Counted from the first letter of the stretch, positions 34,987-43,073 are shown. The stretch: DNA of 64,000 nucleotides from VRUE01 sp963728365 (GCA_963728365.1 CAVSJI010000001.1:1798001-1862000), one strand, 5' to 3'. Made by a program: numbers and translations. Notes: generated from the letters alone by a model not told the origin.

Positions 34987-35099
34987 GGACGGCCCCGGAA
35001 GGGGTGGAACGTCTTGTACTTTTTCGGGCGGTTCGGGCGCGGCCGAAGGCCGCGACCTCCCGAAAAAGTTAAGTGGAACCCCTTCCGGGGCCGTCCCTA
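34984..35099. repeat. long-armed hairpin element, family A, copy 3
   Basis: A perfect 22-bp inverted repeat (34984-35005 with 35078-35099). The arms begin TAGGGACGG and end CCGTCCCTA, so the TAG stop codons of both convergent genes form the terminal base pairs. Pairing stops exactly at the codons' outer edges. The core has GGAACGTCTTGTAC, TTTTTCGGG / CCCGAAAAAG, TTAAGTGGA and an inner GGCGCGGCC/GGCCGCG hairpin as in copy 1. Confidence 0.87.
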
Positions 35100-35591
35100 C
35101 GAATCCTCGCCCTGAGCGAAGTCCTCGGGGCTCACCTCGTCGAGGAACTCTTTGAATTTGTCGACGACCTCCTCGGTGTCCTCGACGTCGTGCTCGAACT
35201 CGATCGCCGACTCCTCGATCACGCCCTCGTCGGCGAAGATCGGCGCCGAGACCCGCACCGCCAGGGCGAGCGCGTCGGAGGGTCGCGAGTCGATCTCCAT
35301 CTCGGAGCCGTTGACCGAGACCGTGATCGATGCGTAGAAGGTGTTGTCGCGCAGCTCCGTCACCGAGACCCGCTCGCATTTGGCGTCGAGCTGCTCGAGC
35401 ATGTCGGAGAGCAGATCGTGGGTCATCGGCCGCGGGGTCGAGGCGCCCTGCAGCTTCATCAGGATAGCCGCGGCCTCCGGGTGCCCGATCCAGATCGGCA
35501 GGAACTTGTTGCTGTCAACCGTCTTCAGCAAGACGATCGGCTGCTTGCCGACCATGTCGAAGCTCACGCCATAGATTTGCATCTGTTGCAC
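35097..35591 (-). CDS. bifunctional nuclease / DUF151 family protein
   Basis: 164 aa. It has the BFN/DUF151 core (IYGVSFDMVGKQPIVLLK, FLPIWIGHPEAAAIL, TPRPMTHDLLSDMLEQL, EIDSRPSDALALAVR) and an acidic C-terminal tail with a UvrB/UvrC-like helix (VDKFKEFLDEVSPEDF). The GTG at 35591 matches the usual family N-terminus; ATG three codons later is possible. The start is only 3 nt beyond the mature 3' end of tRNA-Ile, with no room for a Shine-Dalgarno. It is therefore probably made from a tRNA-mRNA cotranscript. Confidence 0.9.
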   Translation of the reverse strand: MQQMQIYGVSFDMVGKQPIVLLKTVDSNKFLPIWIGHPEAAAILMKLQGASTPRPMTHDLLSDMLEQLDAKCERVSVTELRDNTFYASITVSVNGSEMEIDSRPSDALALAVRVSAPIFADEGVIEESAIEFEHDVEDTEEVVDKFKEFLDEVSPEDFAQGEDS

Positions 35592-35594
35592 GAA

Positions 35595-35668
<74 letters not shown>

Positions 35669-35709
35669 GCAGCCAAGCGAAGGATAGCGGGGGATTCCGG
35701 GCCGCCCGC

Positions 35710-36591
35710 TCAGGCGCGGCGGCGCCTGAGGTCCCGCGCCAGGGCGAGCGCCTCGTCGAGGCCGGCGAGACGGATCTCGACCGCCAGCTCCCCTCCCCTG
35801 GGCTTGACCCTGACCTCGTGGCCGAGGGCCGCCTCTAGCTTGTCGGCGGCGGCGCGCAGGGCTTCCTCCTCCTCGGCAGAGAGCCCTCCGCCGCGCTGCC
35901 TGGCCGGCTTTCGTTTTGGCTGGCTAGCCAGCTTGGCGCGACTCTCGGTCTCGCGCACCGACCATCCGCCCCGTGCCGCGTCGCGCGCCAGGCGACGGCG
36001 CACGTCGTTGCCCTCGGCGCCGAGCAGCGCCTTGCCGTGGCCCTCGCTCAGCTCACCGGCCTCGAGCAGCTCGAGCACCTCATCGGGCAGGTCGAGCAGG
36101 CGGATCAGGTTGGAGACGGCCGGGCGGCTGCGGCCGACGCGCCGGGCCAGCTCCTCGCGGGAGAGGCCGAGCTCGTCGACCAGCGCGGCGCAGGCACGGG
36201 CCTCGTCGACCGGGTTGAGGTCCTCGCGAACCATGTTCTCGATCAGCGCCGCCTGCAGGCGCTCGGCCAGCTCCTGGTCACGGACGATCGCGGGCACCTT
36301 CTTCAGGCCCGCCGCCTGGGCGGCGCGCCAGCGGCGCTCGCCGGCGATCAGCTCGTAGCTCCCGTCGGGGAGGGGACGGACGAGCAGCGGCTGCACGACC
36401 CCGTTGGCCTCGATCGAGGAGGCGAGTCCCGCCAGCGCGTCGGCGTCGATCTTGCTCCGCGGCTGGTTCGGGTTCGGCTTGATCAGCTCGGTCGGCAGCT
36501 CGCGCAGCTCGCCGGCGCCCTCGCCGGTCGCCTCCGGCAGGATCGCCGCCAGGCCGCTGCCCAGGCCGCGCTTCTTCGCAGCGCTAGCCAC
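35710..36591 (-). CDS. parB: chromosome partitioning protein ParB
   Basis: 293 aa, GTG start overlapping the parA end by 8 bp. The N-terminal ParA-activating peptide (KRGLGSGLAAILP) is followed by the CTPase/ParB core (PNPNQPRSKID, VVQPLLVRPLPDG, YELIAGERRWRAAQAAG). The HTH segment is LSREELARRVGRSRPAVSNL, and the C-terminal dimerisation helix is EALRAAADKLEAALGHEV. It binds parS near the origin and spreads to organise segregation. A parS-like site lies 3.3 kb away at 39881-39896. Confidence 0.96.
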   Translation of the reverse strand: MASAAKKRGLGSGLAAILPEATGEGAGELRELPTELIKPNPNQPRSKIDADALAGLASSIEANGVVQPLLVRPLPDGSYELIAGERRWRAAQAAGLKKVPAIVRDQELAERLQAALIENMVREDLNPVDEARACAALVDELGLSREELARRVGRSRPAVSNLIRLLDLPDEVLELLEAGELSEGHGKALLGAEGNDVRRRLARDAARGGWSVRETESRAKLASQPKRKPARQRGGGLSAEEEEALRAAADKLEAALGHEVRVKPRGGELAVEIRLAGLDEALALARDLRRRRA

Positions 36592-37342
36592 GCAGCGCCA
36601 GCTCCTTGGCCAGCGCCCTGTAGGCCTGCGAGCCGCGCGACGAGGGCGAGTGCTCGGTCACCGGCAAGCCGAAGCTGGGCGCCTCGGCGACCCTGACGCT
36701 GCGCGGGATGACCGTCTCGAAGACCATGTCCGGGAAGTGCTGGCGCAGTTCCCGCTCGACGTCCTGCGCCAGGCGGGTGCGCTCGTCGTGCATGGTGACC
36801 AACAGCCCCGACACCTGCAGCGCCGGGTTGAGCTCGCGGCGGATCATCGCCAGCGTGTCGAGGAACTGGACCAGGCCCTCGAGCGCCAGGTACTCGGCCT
36901 GGACCGGGACGATCACCCGGTCGGCCGCGGTCAGCGCGTTGACGCTCACCGGTCCCAGGGAGGGAGGACAGTCGAGCAGCGTGTAGGCAAAGCGCTCGCG
37001 CACCGGCCCGAGCCGTTCACGCAGCCGCGACTCCGACCCCTCGATCCGCGGAAGCTCGACCGCAGCGCCCGCGAGGTCCCGGTTGGCGGGCACCAGCCAG
37101 AGGTTGTCGGGCCCCGCCGGCCGGGCCGCCTCGGCCACCGAGACGTCTCCGGTCAGACAGTCGTAGGACGATGGGTGCATGTCGCGATCGCCGCCGAGGG
37201 CGACGGTGGCGTTGCACTGCGGGTCGAGATCGACCAGCAATGTCTGGGCGCCCCCGGCGGCGACGCAGGCGGCAACGTTCACCGCGGTCGTCGTCTTGCC
37301 GACGCCGCCCTTCTGGTTCGAGATTGCGTAGACGACGCCCAT
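36584..37342 (-). CDS. parA: chromosome partitioning ATPase ParA (Soj)
   Basis: 252 aa. Deviant Walker A at the N-terminus (NQKGGVGKTTTAVNVAA), Walker A' DLDPQCNATVALG, and Walker B region YTLLDCPPSLGPVSVNALTA. It lacks an N-terminal HTH, so it is a chromosomal Soj-type ParA. It forms nucleotide-dependent dimers on DNA that guide ParB-parS. The region upstream of its start holds a family B element (37376-37510). Confidence 0.96.
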   Translation of the reverse strand: MGVVYAISNQKGGVGKTTTAVNVAACVAAGGAQTLLVDLDPQCNATVALGGDRDMHPSSYDCLTGDVSVAEAARPAGPDNLWLVPANRDLAGAAVELPRIEGSESRLRERLGPVRERFAYTLLDCPPSLGPVSVNALTAADRVIVPVQAEYLALEGLVQFLDTLAMIRRELNPALQVSGLLVTMHDERTRLAQDVERELRQHFPDMVFETVIPRSVRVAEAPSFGLPVTEHSPSSRGSQAYRALAKELALRG

Positions 37343-37375
37343 AGCTGAAGCGGGAGACTAGTTCGCGTGGGTGGG

Positions 37376-37510
37376 GGTGGGGTTGGAGGGGGTCTGGAGA
37401 TCCCACGCACCGCCCGGCGGGCGGTGCGAATTTGGCGCGCCCTGCGGGCGCCTTTCCGTCACTCTGCGGAGCCGCTTCGCGAGGATCTCCAGACCCCCTC
37501 CAACCCCACC
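37376..37510. repeat. long-armed hairpin element, family B, copy 2
   Basis: A perfect 28-bp inverted repeat (37376-37403 with 37483-37510), the longest in the window. The core has CACGC, stem CACCGCCC/GGGCGGTG, CGAATTTGG, a second stem (GGCGC/GCGCC) and the constant CACTCTGCGGAGCCGCTTCG region. It lies 15 bp after the rsmG stop and 33 bp before the parA start, on the transcript between them. A plus-strand reading frame across it is not a gene. Confidence 0.87.
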
Positions 37511-37525
37511 GCTTCCTCGGCGCTT

Positions 37526-38239
37526 CTAGCCACGCGGGCGCTTCTTTGCCATACCCGGCTTACGGGGGAGCTTCTCGGGCGTGGGGCCAACCTTTCTAAG
37601 CACGTGGAGGTGGCGGTGTTGGCTGCCGGCGTAGGGGCCTACCGGGAGTATGGATTCGGGCTTCATGGCCAGGGAAGGAGCCGCATTGGCGAGTTGGGCC
37701 TCTTCGTCGTTGTCGCGCTTGCCCTTCCAGGCGACCAGGACGCCGCCATCCTCCAGCAGGGGAGAGGCAAGCTCGGCCAGGGTTGAGAGGCGGCCTACGG
37801 CTCTTGCGGTTACAGCTTGGTAGGAGTCGCGGGCGGCCTGGTCTGTCGCCAGGTCCTCGGAGCGGAGGTTTAGGACTCGGGCGTTGGGGATCTTGGCGGT
37901 GTCGATTGCTCTCTGGATGAACTCGCACTTGCGACCCACGGACTCGATCAGGTCGACCTGCGCATCGGGCAGCGCCACGGCAAGCACCAGCCCCGGAAAC
38001 CCAGCCCCAGAGCCAATATCCGCGATCCTAGAGGCCCCTCGAAGCTCCGCAACCCCAAGCCCAGTAAGGCTGTCCGCGACGTGAACCTTCCAAGCCCTCT
38101 CGAAATCCGTGACGGAGCTGACCGACGCCCGCTCCCTCGCCAGAAGCTCAAGAACAACCGAGATCGTCGCCGTCTGCCCGTCGTCGAGCGGGCGTCCCGG
38201 TAGGGGTGGAGCGTCTTGTACTTTTTCGTCGTGAGTCAC
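37526..38239 (-). CDS. rsmG: 16S rRNA (guanine-527-N7)-methyltransferase RsmG
   Basis: About 237 aa from GTG 38239. SAM loop IADIGSGAGFPGLVLAVA, LIESVGRKCEFIQRA, and the RsmG-typical VTARAVGRLSTLAELASPLL. The only plausible start places the first roughly 17 codons (MTHDEKVQDAPPLPGRP) inside family A element copy 4. No in-frame ATG/GTG/TTG exists between the element and the conserved domain. A basic tail (RKPGMAKKRPRG) ends the protein. It belongs to the conserved parAB-rsmG-jag-yidC origin cluster. Confidence 0.88.
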   Translation of the reverse strand: MTHDEKVQDAPPLPGRPLDDGQTATISVVLELLARERASVSSVTDFERAWKVHVADSLTGLGVAELRGASRIADIGSGAGFPGLVLAVALPDAQVDLIESVGRKCEFIQRAIDTAKIPNARVLNLRSEDLATDQAARDSYQAVTARAVGRLSTLAELASPLLEDGGVLVAWKGKRDNDEEAQLANAAPSLAMKPESILPVGPYAGSQHRHLHVLRKVGPTPEKLPRKPGMAKKRPRG

Positions 38240-38302
38240 GAGGCGACAACCTGACCCGCTTCCACCGAAAAAGTTAAGCGAAACCCCTACCGGGACGCCC
38301 GC
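38188..38302. repeat. long-armed hairpin element, family A, copy 4
   Basis: A perfect 20-bp inverted repeat (38188-38207 with 38283-38302) around GGAGCGTCTTGTAC, TTTTTCG / CGAAAAAG, TTAAGCG. The loop begins TCGTGAGTCAC as in copy 2. It starts 6 nt after the jag stop codon and contains the presumed GTG start of rsmG, so on the minus strand it is both a 3' trailer and a 5' coding segment. Confidence 0.85.
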
Positions 38303-38307
38303 CCCCG

Positions 38308-38790
38308 CTACTCCGCAACAAGCGGCGCGACGACCACGCATCGATGCGGCTCGTCGCCTTCGCTGAAGGTCTCGACCCCCGACCGCTCCTTGAGATGCTC
38401 GTGGACTACCCGCCGCTCCTGGGCGCTCATCGGATCGAGCTCGACCGAGTGGTTGCCGCTCAGCGCCTGCTCCGCCGCCCGGTCAGCCCGAGCCACCAGC
38501 GCCTCGCGCCGGCGATCCCGGTACCCCGCCGCATCGACGACAACCCGCTTGCGCTCCTTGATCCCCCGGAACGCCGCCTGGTAGGCGAGCAGCTGCAGCG
38601 CGTCGATCGTCTGCCCCCGCTTGCCGATCAGCAGCCCGTAGTCGTCATCTCCCTCAATCCGAGCGGTAATTCGATCGTCCCCCTCGACGATCTCCACGTC
38701 CCCATCGAGATCGAGCTCGTCGAGAACCCCCTCGACAAGCTCCCGAACCCGCTCAGCAGGCTCCTCCGGCCACCCCTCAAGCTCACCCAT
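38308..38790 (-). CDS. KH-R3H RNA-binding protein Jag (KhpB/SpoIIIJ-associated)
   Basis: 160 aa. KH domain with the GLLIGKRGQTIDALQLLA loop (about 53-70) and a C-terminal R3H-like domain (LDPMSAQERRVVHEHL ... RSGVETFSEGDEPHR). It lacks the basic N-terminal Jag domain, so it is the short actinobacterial form. It binds RNA and is linked with cell-wall and division control in other bacteria. Lies in the conserved yidC-jag-rsmG order. Confidence 0.92.
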   Translation of the reverse strand: MGELEGWPEEPAERVRELVEGVLDELDLDGDVEIVEGDDRITARIEGDDDYGLLIGKRGQTIDALQLLAYQAAFRGIKERKRVVVDAAGYRDRRREALVARADRAAEQALSGNHSVELDPMSAQERRVVHEHLKERSGVETFSEGDEPHRCVVVAPLVAE

Positions 38791-38857
38791 AGGCGCCGCA
38801 GTCTATGCACATGCTGTCTACCCGGTGCAAGCTGAGCATTCAGGCCGGAGCGGGGGC

Positions 38858-39619
38858 CTACCTACGCCGCTTCTTCTTTTTTGGAGGCGGAGGTGGAGGC
38901 TTGGCAGCTTGCACCGCCGCGGCCCCGCCAGGCGTAGCAAGATGCGGCGGTGGGACGACGCGTTGAATGACGTACTGCTGGCCGATCGTCCAGAAGTTGG
39001 TCGTGATCCAGTAGAGGACGAGGCCGGCGGGGAAGTTGATGATGAAGGGGACGAAGATGAAGGGCAGGACCATCATCATCATCCGCTGGCTTTTGTCGGC
39101 CGTCACCGACATCACCAATCCGGAGATCAGCTGCGTGCCGACGTAGAGGACGAGCAGCACGATCAGTTCCGCCCCGGTCGCCTTGGCGGTCAGGTCGTTG
39201 ATGAAGAAGAAGGACGCTTCGGCGCCGCAGTGGCCCGCCTGGCAGCCGATGTCGCTGGGCAGCTCGTGGCGGAGGACGTAGAAGAGCGTGATGAAGACCG
39301 GGAACTGGGCGATCAGCGGGATACAGGAGGCCAGCGGGTTGACTTTGTTCTCCTGGTAGAAGCGCATCATCTCCTGCTGCATGCGCTGCCGGTCGTTCTT
39401 GTACTTCGCCTGGATCTCTTTGATCTGCGGCTGCAGCGCCTGCAGCGCGCGCATCCCTTTCAGCTGCCTGTAGGTGAGCGGGATCAACAGCGCGCGCGTG
39501 CAGACCGTCAGGGCGATGATCGACATCCCCCAGCTGAGGCCGGCGCTGTCGTGGAAAAACTGCAGGACCGCGTTGGCGATGTCGATCAGCGGCTGCAGGA
39601 TGTTCGCCGCGGGGATCAC
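38858..39619 (-). CDS. yidC: membrane protein insertase YidC
   Basis: 253 aa, GTG start, short Gram-positive YidC/Oxa1 type. Five membrane segments with the conserved hydrophilic groove (TRALLIPLTYRQLKGMRALQ, with the key Arg), a cytoplasmic hairpin (EIQAKYKNDRQRMQQEM), and a Lys/Arg-rich C-terminal tail (PPPPPPKKKKRRR) that probably contacts ribosomes. No N-terminal lipobox. It inserts membrane proteins with or without Sec. Overlaps yidD by 4 bp. Confidence 0.95.
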   Translation of the reverse strand: MIPAANILQPLIDIANAVLQFFHDSAGLSWGMSIIALTVCTRALLIPLTYRQLKGMRALQALQPQIKEIQAKYKNDRQRMQQEMMRFYQENKVNPLASCIPLIAQFPVFITLFYVLRHELPSDIGCQAGHCGAEASFFFINDLTAKATGAELIVLLVLYVGTQLISGLVMSVTADKSQRMMMMVLPFIFVPFIINFPAGLVLYWITTNFWTIGQQYVIQRVVPPPHLATPGGAAAVQAAKPPPPPPKKKKRRR

Positions 39620-39888
39620 GAGTGGGCCTCACCGTGGTAGGTCGCGGGATCGACCGGCCCGACGCGCAGCGTGAAGCGATCCGGCACGGGATCGAAGCCG
39701 CCGTGGCTGAAGGGGTTGCAGCGCAGCAGGCGCCACGAGGCCAGAAGTGTCCCGCGCGCAACGCCAAAGCGGCCGATCGCTTCCGCCGCGTAGGCCGAGC
39801 AGCTCGGCTCGTAGCGGCAACGGCGTGGGATCGCCGGCGAGATCCAGCGACGGTAGGCCGCGATCGCTCCCAGCAGCACCCGTTTCAC
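39616..39888 (-). CDS. yidD: membrane protein insertion efficiency factor YidD
   Basis: 90 aa, GTG start overlapping the rnpA stop by 4 bp. Typical YidD: YRRWISPAIPRRCRYEPSCS with two conserved Cys region residues, then SWRLLRCNPFSHGGFDPVPD. It helps YidC-dependent insertion. Its start codon lies inside a parS-like 16-mer. Confidence 0.94.
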   Translation of the reverse strand: MKRVLLGAIAAYRRWISPAIPRRCRYEPSCSAYAAEAIGRFGVARGTLLASWRLLRCNPFSHGGFDPVPDRFTLRVGPVDPATYHGEAHS

Positions 39889-39896
39889 GTGGAACG
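39881..39896. promoter_or_regulatory. parS-like ParB-binding site
   Basis: CGTTTCACGTGGAACG matches the bacterial parS consensus TGTTTCACGTGAAACA at 13 of 16 positions and keeps the central TTTCACGTG. It overlaps the rnpA stop and the yidD start, 0.6 kb from dnaA and 3.3 kb from parB, where origin-proximal parS sites are expected. It is the only such match noticed. Confidence 0.65.
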
Positions 39897-40250
39897 TCTC
39901 TTCCCGGCGAAGGCGCTCAGCGCCTCGTCGATGCTCGCCTGGACCCCGGCGCTTCCCTCGCGCTCGATCAACTCACCGATGTCCGGGCGAGCGACGAGCA
40001 CGAAGTCGTGCTGCTCCGGAATTCGGTCTGAAAGACTCCAGAAAGCCTCCCGCAGGACCCTCTTCGCGCGGTTGCGATCCACCGCGCCACCCACCCTGCG
40101 ACTCACCGAGACACCCAGCCTCACCTCGTCGGCCTCCTCGGCCTTGCGTGGGAAGCTGTAGAGCACGAGGTAGCGGGTCGCATGTGATGATCCGTCGCGG
40201 TAGACGCGGTCGAACTCGCCGCTGCGCGAGAGACGGCGTCGCTTCGCCAT
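39885..40250 (-). CDS. rnpA: ribonuclease P protein component
   Basis: 121 aa. RNase P protein signature: RLSRSGEFDRVYRDGSS near the start, RLGVSVSRRVGGAVDRNRAK with the RNR motif, and LREAFWSL. It assists the RNase P RNA in cutting tRNA 5' leaders. Starts one base after the rpmH stop and overlaps yidD by 4 bp, the universal rpmH-rnpA-yidD-yidC order. Confidence 0.95.
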   Translation of the reverse strand: MAKRRRLSRSGEFDRVYRDGSSHATRYLVLYSFPRKAEEADEVRLGVSVSRRVGGAVDRNRAKRVLREAFWSLSDRIPEQHDFVLVARPDIGELIEREGSAGVQASIDEALSAFAGKRRST

Positions 40251-40385
40251 CTACGGCGTGAGACGCTTCCGGCCTTTGCGGCGGCGACGCCTGAGGATCG
40301 CCCGGCCGCCGCGCGTGCTCATTCGCGCCCGGAACCCGTGCGTCTTGGCCCGCTTCCGCTTCTTCGGCTGATAGGTCCGCTTCAT
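40251..40385 (-). CDS. rpmH: 50S ribosomal protein L34
   Basis: 44 aa, too short for the automatic gene list but unmistakable: MKRTYQPKKRKRAKTHGF, RARMSTRGGRAIL, RRRRRKGRKRLTP. ATG at 40385, stop at 40251, followed directly by rnpA. Divergent from dnaA across 119 bp that must hold both promoters. I see no convincing DnaA boxes in that gap. Confidence 0.97.
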   Translation of the reverse strand: MKRTYQPKKRKRAKTHGFRARMSTRGGRAILRRRRRKGRKRLTP

Positions 40386-40504
40386 CGGGCGTCGCAGTAT
40401 ACGGACGCGCTGCGCTTGCGGCGGCACGGCGCCGAAATCATTTCTCCGGGATTTGCGGGGGGCCGAGATTTGCCCTTGGCAGGCGTCGCTATGGTCGGCG
40501 GCTG

Positions 40505-41830
40505 GTGCCCGATGAGCCCTCGAAAGCCGACCTCGACCCGCTCTGGAGAGACGTCCGGGAGCGCTTGCGCGCCTCCGTCCCGCCTTCCACGTTTCAGCTC
40601 TGGTTGGAGCCGCTGCAACCGCTTGCCGCCCACGAGGGAGTCCTTCAGATCTCGGCGCCCGACGGAATCAGAGCCTGGACCGAGCGCCGCTACTCGGGTC
40701 TGATCCGCGACGCGCTGCGCGGCTGCGGATCGGGTCTCGGCGACGTCAGCTTCGTCGCCGAGGGAACCGCTCCCCCCGCGGCGTCTTCGGCCCCCTCCGC
40801 GCGCGGCCTCAACGTCAGCTATACCTTCGACCGCTTCGTGATCGGCGAGGGCAACCGGGGTGCCCACGCCGCCGCTCTCGCCGTCGCCGAGGCCCCTTCA
40901 GAGGCCTACAACCCCCTCTTCCTGCACGGCCCGCCGGGTCTCGGCAAGACCCACCTGCTCGTCGCGATCGCCAATTACCTCGCCTCGTGCGCACCTGACC
41001 TGCAGGTCCGTTACACGACCGCCGAGAGCTTCACCAACGAGTTCGTCACCGCCCTGCGCAACGCCGGCGCCGAGGAGTTCAAGCGCCGCTACCGCGATCT
41101 CGACGTGCTGCTGGTCGACGACGTCCAGTTCCTCGAGGGCAAGCGTGCCACCGAGGATGAGTTCTTCCACACCTTCAACGCCCTCTACGAAGGCGGCAGC
41201 CAGTTGGCGCTCTCCGCCGACCGCATCCCGAGTGAGCTTTCCACCCTCGAGTCGCGCCTGCGCGATCGCTTCGAGTGGGGACTCACCGTCGCCGTGCAGC
41301 CACCCAACCTCCCCACCCGACTCGTCGTTCTGCGCCGCCTGGTGCGCGAGGCGGGCGTGGATACCGAGTCGGGTGTGCTCGACGAGCTTGCCCGCCGCAT
41401 CGACCTCAACGTGCGTCAGCTCTACGGCGCCCTGACCCGCCTCCTCGCCCATGCCTCGCTCACCTCGAGCCCGCTCACCCGTGAGCTGGTCGACGCCGTC
41501 GTGCCGAAGGCCACGCCGAGCCAGTCGAGTCCCGTGGAGGAGATCCAGGCGCGGGTCTCCACCGAGTTCGGCGTCTCCCGAGCCGAGCTGGTCGGCTCCA
41601 CTCGTGCCGCTGCCCCGCTGCGCGCCCGTCAGATCGCGATCTACCTCACCCGTGAGCTGACCGATCTCTCCCTGCCCCAGATCGGCCGTCTCTACGGCGG
41701 ACGCGACCACACGACCGTGCTCAACTCGATCCGTCGCGTCGAAGCCCGCTTTGGCGAGGACGGCGCCCTGCGCGATCGCGTCGAGCACTTGCGCGGCGCA
41801 ATCCACAGCCCAGCCACAGGCCGACGCTGA
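40505..41830 (+). CDS. dnaA: chromosomal replication initiator protein DnaA
   Basis: 441 aa, GTG start. Domain I (LWRDVRERLRASVPPSTFQL), a very short linker, AAA+ domain with Walker A GPPGLGKTHLLVA and Walker B DVLLVDDVQFLEG, sensor 2 region, and domain IV with the DNA-binding signature GGRDHTTVLNSIRRVE. It opens oriC by binding DnaA boxes. The linker (residues about 80-105) is much shorter than in Streptomyces. First gene of dnaA-dnaN-recF-dciA-gyrB-gyrA. Confidence 0.97.
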   Translation: MPDEPSKADLDPLWRDVRERLRASVPPSTFQLWLEPLQPLAAHEGVLQISAPDGIRAWTERRYSGLIRDALRGCGSGLGDVSFVAEGTAPPAASSAPSARGLNVSYTFDRFVIGEGNRGAHAAALAVAEAPSEAYNPLFLHGPPGLGKTHLLVAIANYLASCAPDLQVRYTTAESFTNEFVTALRNAGAEEFKRRYRDLDVLLVDDVQFLEGKRATEDEFFHTFNALYEGGSQLALSADRIPSELSTLESRLRDRFEWGLTVAVQPPNLPTRLVVLRRLVREAGVDTESGVLDELARRIDLNVRQLYGALTRLLAHASLTSSPLTRELVDAVVPKATPSQSSPVEEIQARVSTEFGVSRAELVGSTRAAAPLRARQIAIYLTRELTDLSLPQIGRLYGGRDHTTVLNSIRRVEARFGEDGALRDRVEHLRGAIHSPATGRR

Positions 41831-41966
41831 CGGCCGACGGCGCTGCAAGAATGCGATGCCTTCCACAGCGTCCTCCACAGGCCGGAAAGCGCCAGTCAGA
41901 GCCCCTTCGACCGACGTCCGCGGGCTTTTCCACAATCACTACCTCAACTTGAAAGGCATCTGAGAT
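41831..41966. other. dnaA-dnaN intergenic region, candidate part of oriC
   Basis: 136 bp. One good DnaA box, TTTTCCACA (41926-41934), and two weaker same-strand matches, CCTTCCACA (41859-41867) and TCCTCCACA (41871-41879). A small AT-richer stretch follows (CACAATCACTACCTCAACTT). The gap is short compared with actinobacterial origins of several hundred bp, so this may be only part of oriC or a dnaN promoter region. Confidence 0.5.
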
Positions 41967-43073
41967 TTGAAGCTGACGATCAAAAGGGACGAGCTCGTCT
42001 CCAAGCTCTCGGTCGTCTCCCGCGCCGTCTCCACCCGCGCGGCAACCCAGGCTCTGTCGGGAATCCTGCTCAGCGCGACCGAGTCCGGCGTGAGCCTTTG
42101 CGCAACCGATCTCGAGATGGGGATGAAGACCAGTCTCGAGGCGGATGCCGACGGTGCCGGCTCCGTCCTGCTGCCTGGCCGCCTGCTCGCCGAGCTCGCC
42201 CGCTCGCTCGGCGAGGGTTCCGTGGACGTCGAAACGCGTGAGGCGGAGCGCGACGTCGAGATTCGCAGCGGCGGCTCCTCCTTCCACCTGCGCGTGCTGC
42301 CCAGCGAGGACTTCCCCGCCTTTCCCGATGCAGAGGGCGAGCCCTTGAAGATCCCGGCGCCGGCGCTCGCCGCGACGGTCGAGCTCGTCTCCCGCGCTGC
42401 TTCGCGGGATGACATGCGGCCCGTTCTGACCGGCGTCCTGGTCAGTGCCTCGGGCAGCGAGATGACGATGGTCGCCACCGACTCCTACCGGCTTGCGGTG
42501 AAGCGGACCGAGCTCGAGAGCCCGATCGGGGGCGAGCTCGAGGCGAACATCCCCGCCAAGGCGTTGCGCGAGCTCGGCCGGATCGTCGCCGCGGATGGCG
42601 TCGAGTCGGTCTCCGTCTCGCTGCTCCGCAACCAGGCCGTCTTCGGCGCAGGGGACGTGGTCCTCAACACGAGGCTGATCGAGGGCCAGTTCCCCAACTT
42701 TCGCCAGCTCCTGCCAGAGTCCTACGAGCACGATGTCCGCCTGCCGCGGCCTGAACTGATCGAGGTCACGCGCCGGGTCAGCCAGCTGGCGCAGCGCAAC
42801 GCCCCGCTGCGCCTCTCGTTCACGTCCGGAGAGCTGACGATCGCCGCCTCGACGCCGGACGTCGGCGACGCGGAAGAGACGATCCCGGCCGCCTTCGAGG
42901 GCGAGCCGTTGGAGATCGGCTTCAACCCGGAGTTCCTGCGCGAGGGGATCGAAAGCGTCGAGGGCGACGAGGTCTTGCTGCGGCTGATCTCGCCGCTGCG
43001 GCCCGGTCTGCTCCAACCGGTCGACAACGAAGACTTCCGTTACCTGGTGATGCCGATCCGGCTCAACGTGTGA
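41967..43073 (+). CDS. dnaN: DNA polymerase III beta sliding clamp
   Basis: 368 aa, TTG start (LKLTIKRDELVSKL). Three clamp domains of about 120 residues; landmarks are VSRAVSTRAATQALSGILL, the domain-2 VATDSYRLAVKR loop and the C-terminal VMPIRLNV. It forms the dimeric ring tethering DNA polymerase. 14 bp before recF. Confidence 0.96.
   Translation: MKLTIKRDELVSKLSVVSRAVSTRAATQALSGILLSATESGVSLCATDLEMGMKTSLEADADGAGSVLLPGRLLAELARSLGEGSVDVETREAERDVEIRSGGSSFHLRVLPSEDFPAFPDAEGEPLKIPAPALAATVELVSRAASRDDMRPVLTGVLVSASGSEMTMVATDSYRLAVKRTELESPIGGELEANIPAKALRELGRIVAADGVESVSVSLLRNQAVFGAGDVVLNTRLIEGQFPNFRQLLPESYEHDVRLPRPELIEVTRRVSQLAQRNAPLRLSFTSGELTIAASTPDVGDAEETIPAAFEGEPLEIGFNPEFLREGIESVEGDEVLLRLISPLRPGLLQPVDNEDFRYLVMPIRLNV

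Noticed and set aside
37367..37786. Plus-strand frame through the family B element after rsmG
   Set aside because: Its similarity to frames at 28929 and 51290 comes from the repeated DNA, not from a protein family; it opposes rsmG.
40386..40504. oriC between rpmH and dnaA
   Set aside because: No DnaA-box matches in these 119 bp; the dnaA-dnaN gap has better candidates.
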